Shown one piece after another: positions 1 through 5,745 of a stretch of DNA of 9,826 bases (the stretch's first letter is position 1; each line of letters begins with the position of its first letter). The stretch comes from an uncultured Clostridia bacterium. Its GTDB lineage: Bacteria; Bacillota; Clostridia; Oscillospirales; Acutalibacteraceae. The notes under the pieces were generated by a model that did no database searches, was not told the origin of the DNA, and worked only from the letters and a program-made list of their open reading frames with translations. Both the position numbers and the translations under genes were made by a program. The stretch covers positions 1-9,826 of the forward strand of contig CANRDH010000047.1 in NCBI GenBank assembly GCA_947629295.1, written 5' to 3'.

Positions 1-56
1 CAAAAGAGCTGGCGTTTGTCACCTCCGATTATACCAAAGCTGTTTATATCAAGCAT
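1..56 (-). CDS. dpaA: Dipicolinate synthase subunit A, N-terminal fragment (probable)
   Basis: Only the first 18 codons lie in the window; the gene runs off the left edge. The minus strand reads MLDINSFGIIGGDKRQLF from an ATG at 56-54, with a GGAGG at 67-63 and 6 nt spacing, which is a convincing start. A beta strand followed by the IGGDxRQ glycine motif is how dipicolinate synthase subunit A (SpoVFA/DpaA) begins, where it opens the Rossmann-type nucleotide-binding fold. With DpaB, that enzyme makes dipicolinic acid from dihydrodipicolinate in the mother cell during sporulation. The gene is divergent from the zinc-ribbon gene and has a sigma-K-like promoter upstream, which agrees with this role. 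The call rests on a short motif. Another Rossmann-fold dehydrogenase is possible, and the rest of the gene was not seen. Confidence 0.6.
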   Translation of the reverse strand, partial: MLDINSFGIIGGDKRQLF

Positions 57-107
57 AAGCTTCCTCCGAAATTAATTATTTGCAACAGTTAAATCATCTG
101 TTTATAA

Positions 108-137
108 CATAATATGAATAAGTAAGGCAAAGGTGAA
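108..137 (-). promoter_or_regulatory. Sigma-K-like promoter for the minus-strand dpaA-like gene
   Basis: On the minus strand, TTCACC (137-132) lies 15 nt before CATATTATG (116-108). This resembles the sigma-K pattern of an AC-containing -35 and CATAnnnTA as -10, with one mismatch (TG for TA). Dipicolinate synthase genes are sigma-K dependent in Bacillus subtilis, so the match is biologically sensible. The motif is short and AT-rich, so it could be chance. An alternative housekeeping site, TGtTATAAA just downstream, lacks a good -35. Confidence 0.35.
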
Positions 138-176
138 GGCGGTTGAGAATCTGCTATTGATGTGTTATTTTTACAG

Positions 177-205
177 TTGACATGAGCTGTTGATATTTGT
201 ATAAT
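177..205 (+). promoter_or_regulatory. Consensus housekeeping promoter of the zinc-ribbon/TPM operon
   Basis: TTGACA (177-182) and TATAAT (200-205) are both perfect sigma-A hexamers with the ideal 17-nt spacer. The predicted transcript starts near 212, leaving a leader of about 27 nt before the TTG start at 239. A near-inverted repeat, ACAGTT (174-179) and AGCTGT (185-190, one mismatch), overlaps the -35 box and could be an operator. Such a strong core promoter would suggest high basal expression unless it is repressed. Confidence 0.8.
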
Positions 206-238
206 TTAGTTAAATTAGTTTGAAAAGAGGTGTCTTCA

Positions 239-1327
239 TTGGAAGCAAAAACATATACTTGCCCAAATTGCGGAGGAGATTTGAAATTTAATCCCGATGT
301 GCAGAAATTCAGCTGTGATTTCTGTCGGGAGAGTTTTACAGAGGAGGAAATAAAAAATCTTTTCAAAAAAATGAATGAGCCTTCCGCTGAGGAAGAAAGC
401 AAACGGGAGCCTGATACAGCGGAAGAGGAGAGAGAAAGAGAATTTGCAGAGAATACAAATTTATACCAGTGTCCGAGCTGCGGAGCGGAAATAATTGCAG
501 ACGCCAATACGGCTGCTTCGTTTTGCTATTATTGCCATAATCCCGTTATACTCAAGGGAAGAGTTGACGGAAAAAACAGACCCTCCAAAGTTCTGCCGTT
601 TGCTTTCGGAAGGGATAAGGCAATCGAATTTTTCAATGAATGGATAAAAGATAAAAAATATGTACCCAATGACCTTGTTTCAGAAAAGCAGATCAGTAAA
701 ATGACGGGTCTGTATGTACCGTTTTGGGTCGCGGACGCAGTAACAAATACCTGGATGACTGCAAAAGCAAATAGTGTCCGCACATGGACAAACGGAGGCT
801 ATGTATATACGGAAACAAAGGAATATTCGCTCATCAGAGATGTAATTATTGAATATAACGGAGTTCCCGGGGACGGTTCAAAAAAAATCGAGGACTCCAT
901 TATGGAAGCGATAGAACCGTTTGATTATACACAGATAAGAGATTTTGATATGTCATATCTGAGCGGCTTTTTTGCGGATAAATATGATGTGAGCAAGGAA
1001 GAAATGTATCCGAGGATACATGAAAGAATGTTTGCCAATAATAGCCGGACTGTTGAATCTTCATGTCAATATACGAGGGTGTACGATAAGGAATTTAAAA
1101 ATAATGTTCTGAAAATACGCTGGGATTATATGCTTTTGCCGGTGTGGTTTATGACATACCACTATAAAGGAAAGACGTGGGAATATGCCATAAACGGACA
1201 GACCGGAAAGATTTCGGGAGAGCTTCCAATTGATGACAGTAAGCTCCACCGTCATCAGGTACTTGTGGGTATTCTTGTATTACTTGCGGTTCTGGCGGCA
1301 GGATATCTATTCGGAGGGCTGTTATGA
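239..1327 (+). CDS. Double zinc-ribbon, tail-anchored membrane protein (YdjG-like)
   Basis: This 362-residue protein has two CxxC...CxxC zinc ribbons (C8/C11/C26/C29 and C78/C81/C96/C99) joined by a very acidic linker (about 45-72). A long alpha/beta domain follows with the landmarks LYVPFWVADA (158-167) and LPVWFMTYHYKGKTW (300-314), then one C-terminal membrane helix (about 340-361). The zinc ribbons should therefore face the cytoplasm. The architecture matches the YdjG-type family of Firmicutes, often misnamed after RNA polymerase, TFIIB or PriA zinc ribbons. In B. subtilis, ydjG lies beside a PspA-type gene and a TPM-domain gene, so an envelope role is likely but the molecular activity is unknown. 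I chose the TTG at 239: AGAGGTG at 226-232 is spaced 6 nt from it, while the upstream in-frame GTG (230) lies inside that ribosome binding site. Its stop overlaps the next start (ATGA), indicating translational coupling. Confidence 0.85.
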   Translation: MEAKTYTCPNCGGDLKFNPDVQKFSCDFCRESFTEEEIKNLFKKMNEPSAEEESKREPDTAEEEREREFAENTNLYQCPSCGAEIIADANTAASFCYYCHNPVILKGRVDGKNRPSKVLPFAFGRDKAIEFFNEWIKDKKYVPNDLVSEKQISKMTGLYVPFWVADAVTNTWMTAKANSVRTWTNGGYVYTETKEYSLIRDVIIEYNGVPGDGSKKIEDSIMEAIEPFDYTQIRDFDMSYLSGFFADKYDVSKEEMYPRIHERMFANNSRTVESSCQYTRVYDKEFKNNVLKIRWDYMLLPVWFMTYHYKGKTWEYAINGQTGKISGELPIDDSKLHRHQVLVGILVLLAVLAAGYLFGGLL

Positions 1328-2289
1328 AAAGGTTAATTTCTATTGTTATTGTTATGATATCAGCTTTAAGCTTTTGTTTTACCGGTGCAGACGCATATAC
1401 GGATTCGTTCAGTGATATTGCCGACCCGAAACATGATTTTGATTATTATGGCAAAGATTACATAAGCTCGATAGACAGCGGTAAATCTTACCGCTCTGAA
1501 AATGCGTACTTCAGAGATGAGGCTGAGGTCTTTGCAAACGACTTTATATGGAGTCAATTATTCGATGATATACAAAAGACTGCGGATAATATTGGTATGA
1601 ATATTGCCGTGTTTATCGGCGGTGCATATCGCGATGATAATACTACAGAGACGTTTGTGTCAAAATCATCGGAGTATCTTTTCGGAAAAGAAGGCGATGT
1701 GGATTCAGTCTTTTTGTATCTTGATTTCGAGGGTAGATCTACAAGCTATGATTATATTGACACCTTTCATGACGCAAGGCTTTACTTTACGGATTCCGAT
1801 ATTGAGGATATAATCGATGATATGTACGATTATCTTCCGTCAAGCGGCAGCACCGTGTACAAATCCGATGTCAATACGGCTATAAAGGTTTTTTTGGACG
1901 CACTTGAATCGGAAAAAAGCTACGGTGCGAATTTTGAAGCATACTACTATAATGAAGAGACGAAGAAATATCATTATTCTTTTTTAGGTAATATTATTGA
2001 ATCCTCAATTTTTCCGTACAGATATTTTATAATTTTTTTATTAACAGCATTGGTTGTCGGCGTTATTTGTGCGGTTGTATCAGGTGCGAGGATACGCAAA
2101 AAATATAAATTCCGTGAAGGAGAAAGTGCTTCTGTCTATACGTCAAATAGCCGTGTTTCATTTAGGAATGTGCAGGATATATATCTGGGTTCTCATGTCA
2201 CAAAGCAAAAGATTGAGTCAGGCCACGGCGGCGGAGGCGGCGGTGGCGGCGGAGGCGGCAGCCACGGCGGAGGCGGCGGACACAGATAG
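1324..2289 (+). CDS. TPM-domain membrane protein with Gly/His-rich tail (YdjH-like)
   Basis: This 321-residue protein starts with a signal peptide (about 1-24, KR then a hydrophobic core, with GADA before a likely cleavage site). An extracytoplasmic TPM domain follows (about 62-196; FRDEAEVF opening, IAVFIGG and DSVFLYLDF strands). A membrane helix (about 232-254) precedes a basic cytoplasmic stretch (RIRKKYK). The tail is a run of 11 glycines, SH, five glycines and HR (300-321). TPM domains occur in PSII repair factor TLP18.3 and in envelope proteins with proposed phosphatase or chaperone roles. Glycine-rich tails are common in the bacterial membrane-bound group, and this one carries three histidines. 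The gene overlaps the zinc-ribbon gene by 4 nt and must be co-expressed with it. The pairing resembles B. subtilis ydjG-ydjH, but no PspA (ydjF) or ydjI partner is in view. The function is inferred, not shown. Confidence 0.85.
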   Translation: MKRLISIVIVMISALSFCFTGADAYTDSFSDIADPKHDFDYYGKDYISSIDSGKSYRSENAYFRDEAEVFANDFIWSQLFDDIQKTADNIGMNIAVFIGGAYRDDNTTETFVSKSSEYLFGKEGDVDSVFLYLDFEGRSTSYDYIDTFHDARLYFTDSDIEDIIDDMYDYLPSSGSTVYKSDVNTAIKVFLDALESEKSYGANFEAYYYNEETKKYHYSFLGNIIESSIFPYRYFIIFLLTALVVGVICAVVSGARIRKKYKFREGESASVYTSNSRVSFRNVQDIYLGSHVTKQKIESGHGGGGGGGGGGGSHGGGGGHR

Positions 2290-2354
2290 TCCTATGCCTG
2301 TGCTTTGAGCCGTCGGAATTTAAGCTGTAATATTTAACTGAATAATATAATATG

Positions 2355-2387
2355 TGCCCGACCATTGGTTATTATAATGGTTGGGCA
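2355..2387 (+). terminator. Hairpin after the TPM gene, possible terminator
   Basis: TGCCCGACCAT (2355-2365) pairs with ATGGTTGGGCA (2377-2387), 11 bp with one G-T wobble. An added T-A pair closes the loop to 9 nt. It lies 65 nt after the stop codon. The 3' flank, TAATATTTAG, is AT-rich but not a clean T run, so termination by this hairpin alone is uncertain. It may act with the T-rich stretch just downstream or protect the mRNA 3' end. Confidence 0.5.
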
Positions 2388-2406
2388 TAATATTTAGAAT
2401 ATCAGC

Positions 2407-2440
2407 AGATGATTTTCATCTTATTTTAATTTTTTTTCTT
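2407..2440 (+). terminator. Small hairpin plus T-rich tract, possible terminator
   Basis: AGATGA-TTT-TCATCT (2407-2421) forms a 6-bp stem directly followed by a tract of mostly T through 2440, including eight consecutive T. The stem is short and AT-rich, so it would be a weak terminator. Its position, just upstream of the next promoter, makes it a reasonable end for the zinc-ribbon/TPM transcript. Confidence 0.4.
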
Positions 2441-2455
2441 CTTGAGGCAGTTTAT

Positions 2456-2484
2456 TTGATTTTGGGAAGGTAATGTGTTATGAT
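2456..2484 (+). promoter_or_regulatory. Extended -10 promoter for the kinase-methyltransferase gene group
   Basis: TTGATT (2456-2461) lies 17 nt upstream of TATGAT (2479-2484), which is preceded by TGT as in an extended -10 element. Transcription would start near 2491, about 35 nt before the kinase start. A second TTGACA (2489-2494) has no acceptable -10 at the right distance, so I did not choose it. Confidence 0.6.
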
Positions 2485-2526
2485 ATCTTTGACATATTCT
2501 GTTAAAGTGAAAGGAAAAACTCAGTG

Positions 2527-3039
2527 ATGAAAAATATAATTTTAATAGGAATGCCCGGCTGCGGGAAGAGTACAATAGGTGTGGTTTTGGCTAAAATGAT
2601 AGGTTATCGCTTTACGGACAGCGATATTATCATTCAGGAAAAGGACGGCAGACTCTTGTGTGAGATCATTGAGCAGGAGGGTATTGAAGGTTTTAACGCC
2701 ATAGAGGATAAAATAAACAGTGAAATAAAAGCAGACCGCACGGTAATAGCAACGGGCGGAAGTGTAATTTACGGAAAAAATGCCATGGAGCATTTTAAGC
2801 AGATAGGCGTTATAGTATATATCCGAATGCCGTTTGACGGAATAAAAATGCGCCTTGGAGATCTTGCAAAGAGAGGTGTATCCATGAAGAAGGGACAAAC
2901 GCTGAAAGAGCTTTATGACGAAAGGGTGCCGCTATATGAAAAATATGCGGATATTATTATTGACGAAAAAGGAAAGGGCGTCTCTGAAACAGCGGTATGT
3001 ATAAAGGATAAGGTAAAGCTTTATTTTGCGCAGAAATAA
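2527..3039 (+). CDS. Shikimate-kinase-like P-loop kinase
   Basis: This 170-residue protein has the shikimate kinase fold and size. The Walker A loop is GMPGCGKST (8-16), a DSD pair sits at 31-33, ATGGS at 75-79 corresponds to the glycine-rich substrate loop, a lid arginine is in KRGV (115-118), and ERVPLYEKYAD is at 132-142. Shikimate kinase phosphorylates shikimate on the 3-hydroxyl in aromatic amino-acid synthesis. However, the FRxxE motif, whose arginine holds the shikimate carboxylate, reads F56-N57-A-I-E60. It may therefore be a divergent paralogue with another substrate, so I give no gene symbol. I used the ATG at 2527; an in-frame GTG directly before it (2524) is also possible. AAGGA at 2511-2515 serves either start. 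It is first in the gene group, 11 nt before the methyltransferase. Confidence 0.75.
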   Translation: MKNIILIGMPGCGKSTIGVVLAKMIGYRFTDSDIIIQEKDGRLLCEIIEQEGIEGFNAIEDKINSEIKADRTVIATGGSVIYGKNAMEHFKQIGVIVYIRMPFDGIKMRLGDLAKRGVSMKKGQTLKELYDERVPLYEKYADIIIDEKGKGVSETAVCIKDKVKLYFAQK

Positions 3040-3050
3040 CGGAGGAGATA

Positions 3051-3827
3051 ATGATTAGCGGAAAAAATAACGAGTTTATAAAGGAAATATCAAAGCTTGT
3101 GAGCAGTTCTAAGGCACGCAGGGAAAAGGGGCTTTTTGCTGCGGAGGGAATACGCCTTTGCAGGGACGCGCTTGATTCGGGTGCGCATATAACGGCATTT
3201 TTGTATACATCCGAGGCTGCAATGAAATACAGTGCGGATTTTGACAGTCTTAATTCTGCCGCTGATAAAAGCTATGAACTTGCGGGTACAATATTCAATA
3301 AAATAGCGGATACAGGCACTCCGCAGGGCTTTATGTGTATAATAAAATCTGAGCTTGATACAAAAATAAAACAGATTGAAAAAGGGAAAAAATATTTAGC
3401 CCTCGAAAATATACAGGATCCGACAAATCTTGGTACTATACTGAGAACAGCGGAAGCTTTGGGGTGCGACGGAGTTATACTTTCGTCGGGATGCTGCGAT
3501 ATTTTCTCCCCGAAGGCTGTAAGAGGAAGTATGGGGGCGGTTTTCCGACTGCCGTTTATGCCTGCGGTAAATTTTTCGGAGCTTATATCGGAAGCCGATA
3601 AACTCGGGATATGTACCTATGCATCTACCCCGCATGAGGCGGAGAATATAGAAAATATTGATTTTTCTGCGGGTGGGATAATTCTGATAGGCAACGAGGG
3701 AAACGGACTCAAAAAAGAAACCGTAAATGCCTGCACAAGACGTATAAGGATAGAAATGAAGGGCAGGGCGGAATCCCTGAATGTGGCTGCCGCAGCCGCC
3801 GTACTGTTGTATAAATTTAATTTATAG
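3051..3827 (+). CDS. TrmH/SpoU-family RNA 2'-O-ribose methyltransferase
   Basis: This 258-residue protein has an N-terminal substrate-binding part (about 5-100; KARREKGLFAAEGIRL) and a C-terminal SPOUT domain with a trefoil knot. All three SpoU motifs are visible: NIQDPTNLGTILRTAEA (120-136, with the conserved N and R), IGNEGNGL (213-220) and ESLNVAAAAAVLLY (241-254). Such enzymes transfer a methyl group from S-adenosylmethionine to a ribose 2'-OH in rRNA or tRNA, acting as dimers in the cytoplasm. The layout resembles YsgA/RlmB-type proteins that act on 23S rRNA, but the target nucleotide cannot be read from sequence. The start is firm: GGAGG at 3041-3045, 5 nt before the ATG. The family call is secure and the substrate is unknown. 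Confidence 0.9.
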   Translation: MISGKNNEFIKEISKLVSSSKARREKGLFAAEGIRLCRDALDSGAHITAFLYTSEAAMKYSADFDSLNSAADKSYELAGTIFNKIADTGTPQGFMCIIKSELDTKIKQIEKGKKYLALENIQDPTNLGTILRTAEALGCDGVILSSGCCDIFSPKAVRGSMGAVFRLPFMPAVNFSELISEADKLGICTYASTPHEAENIENIDFSAGGIILIGNEGNGLKKETVNACTRRIRIEMKGRAESLNVAAAAAVLLYKFNL

Positions 3828-3900
3828 TCATATATTGTCGGTAAATCAGGAATGAAGATCGATAGGTAAGCATAGATGAATTTAAAAGGAAGTGTATGTT

Positions 3901-5727
3901 TTGGAAGATAAATTCAGGTATTGGATTTGGCTGCAATGTTGTCTGGGAGCAGGAAATAAAAAGCTTCGTCCTGCGGTGGAATTTTTTAAGAATGCGGAGA
4001 ATATTTATTTTGCAAATGAAACAGATTACCGATTGCTGGGTATTTTTTCAGAAACGGAAATAACAAAGCTGTGTGATAAAAATCTCGGTTATGCGGAAAA
4101 AACAGTGAAGCTGTGTGAAAAGCTGGGTTATGGGATCGTGCCGTTTACAAGTGCGTATTATCCGCGCCGCCTTTCGGAAATCCCCACACCTCCCGTAGTT
4201 TTGTATATATTGGGTAATTTGCCGGCTGAAGATACCTTCCATGTGGGAATGGTCGGGACAAGGAATGCGGGAGAAACCGGGACTTTGCTTTCATATAATT
4301 TTGCCTATGACCTTGCAAAAAGTAATGTCGTGACCGTGAGCGGGGGAGCATACGGGGTAGATATTTCGGCGCACAGAGGAAGTATAGACGCCGGAGGAGT
4401 AACCGTATGTATAATCGGATGCGGAATAAATATGCTCAAAACCAAAATCGGGAAATATCTGCTGGAAGAAGTCCCGAGGAAAGGAGCTGTTGTTTCCGAA
4501 TATCCGCCCTTGTATCCGGCTACAAAATTTACCTTCCCGATGCGTGACAGAATAATATCGGGCTTGTCGGATTGTACGCTTATCGTAAGGGCAGGACTGG
4601 GAAGCGGAGCGCTTATAACGGCAAAATATGCAATTGAGCAGGGACGGAAAATATTTGCCGTACCCGGAGAGGCGGCAAATATCGATGCAACGGGAGTTAA
4701 TTACATGATAAAAAACGGCTTTTCCGCCGCGCTTAGCTGTAATGACATTCTGGACTGGTACGCAAACGGGGGAGATATGAATAAACAGGCAAATCCCGCG
4801 GTAGGTGCTGAGTTTATGCGGACTCTTGCGGTAAAACCTGAAAATGTACCGCTGATCCATACAGATAAGCGTGCTTGTAATATTCCGGGCGGCTATCGTG
4901 TTATGTCGAGTTTGTATAAGTCGATAAGAGATGATTTTTCCGGCGATCCCCGTCAAATGAAATTGGATGAAAAAAATGAGACCGGATTTGAAATAAGAAC
5001 AGGTGAGGGAAGCGATACTGCGGAGGAACGGAAGCAAACGGAAGTATATGACGAACAGCAAAGGGAAAAGGAAATAAAATATATGAACGAGCTTTTGCGC
5101 CGTCATAACAATAATGAGCCGGAACCTCCCTCCAGTCCTATCAAAAGGAACAGGGATTCCCAAAAATCTGAAGAATATCTCAGGGTCATGGAAATAGACA
5201 GGATCATAAAGAAATATAATCTCGGAAGAGGTATTGATTATGATGTGGGGAAAAGAATGTTAATGAGGGTGCTTTCGGCATTAACGCCCGGTGATGCTAT
5301 GAAGGTGCTTCAAAAAGCACCGGAAAATTTGAGAAATGAAATACTTGCCTTAAAAACCGAAGGTGAAAAGCGGGAAAAAGAAGACGAAATTGCTTCCGTT
5401 ATACCTCGGAAAAGCAAAAGCTCAAAAGAAATAAATAATTCCAATAAGAAGTATAATATGGGTATGTCGGATAAAAAAACCGCTCTGAAAAAGCAAAAAG
5501 GGAGTAAAATAAGCGAAAATGAGGAAAAAAATAAGAAAATTTTGCCGGAGGAGTTGACAGAAAACGCTTCTGCGGTGTATTATACAATTTCAGATATACC
5601 TATTCATGTAAATGATATCAAGATGATAACGAATCTTGAAATAGGTTCTGCTCTTGCCGCATTGACCGAACTGCAGATTCACGGTCTGGTGAAAAAACTG
5701 CCGGGCGGCAGATATATAAGAAATTGA
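3901..5727 (+). CDS. dprA: DNA processing protein DprA with a long internal insert
   Basis: DprA binds single-stranded DNA and loads RecA during natural transformation; the family is also widespread in bacteria not known to be competent. The N-terminal helical part (1-105) is followed by the Rossmann-like DprA domain (about 110-285). That domain shows VGTRNA (118-123), SGGAYGVDISAHR (147-159), IIGCGI (171-176), FPMRDRIISGLSD (212-224), GSGALITAKYAIEQGR (234-249) and AVPG (253-256). The C-terminal winged helix lies at about 553-608. Between these domains is a charged, Lys/Glu/Asn-rich insert of about 260 residues, making the protein 608 residues against roughly 300-380 usually. The reading frame is intact throughout. 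I chose the TTG at 3901: AAGGAAGTG at 3886-3894 is 6 nt upstream, whereas the in-frame GTG at 3892 lies inside that site. No clear promoter was seen in the 73-nt gap before it. Gene order dprA-topA is the standard Firmicutes arrangement. Confidence 0.92.
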   Translation: MEDKFRYWIWLQCCLGAGNKKLRPAVEFFKNAENIYFANETDYRLLGIFSETEITKLCDKNLGYAEKTVKLCEKLGYGIVPFTSAYYPRRLSEIPTPPVVLYILGNLPAEDTFHVGMVGTRNAGETGTLLSYNFAYDLAKSNVVTVSGGAYGVDISAHRGSIDAGGVTVCIIGCGINMLKTKIGKYLLEEVPRKGAVVSEYPPLYPATKFTFPMRDRIISGLSDCTLIVRAGLGSGALITAKYAIEQGRKIFAVPGEAANIDATGVNYMIKNGFSAALSCNDILDWYANGGDMNKQANPAVGAEFMRTLAVKPENVPLIHTDKRACNIPGGYRVMSSLYKSIRDDFSGDPRQMKLDEKNETGFEIRTGEGSDTAEERKQTEVYDEQQREKEIKYMNELLRRHNNNEPEPPSSPIKRNRDSQKSEEYLRVMEIDRIIKKYNLGRGIDYDVGKRMLMRVLSALTPGDAMKVLQKAPENLRNEILALKTEGEKREKEDEIASVIPRKSKSSKEINNSNKKYNMGMSDKKTALKKQKGSKISENEEKNKKILPEELTENASAVYYTISDIPIHVNDIKMITNLEIGSALAALTELQIHGLVKKLPGGRYIRN

Positions 5728-5745
5728 TCATTCGGAGGAAAGATA

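Noticed and set aside
2489..2494. A second TTGACA before the kinase gene
   Set aside because: No -10-like hexamer lies 16-18 nt downstream. The overlapping TTGATT-N17-TATGAT site is better.
3828..3900. A separate promoter in the gap before dprA
   Set aside because: No pair of hexamers with acceptable spacing could be found, so dprA is more simply read from upstream.
4291..5163. A 290-codon open frame on the minus strand
   Set aside because: It lies fully opposite dprA, has no ribosome binding site or recognisable domain, and is rich in residues produced by reading dprA codons backwards. It is a shadow frame.
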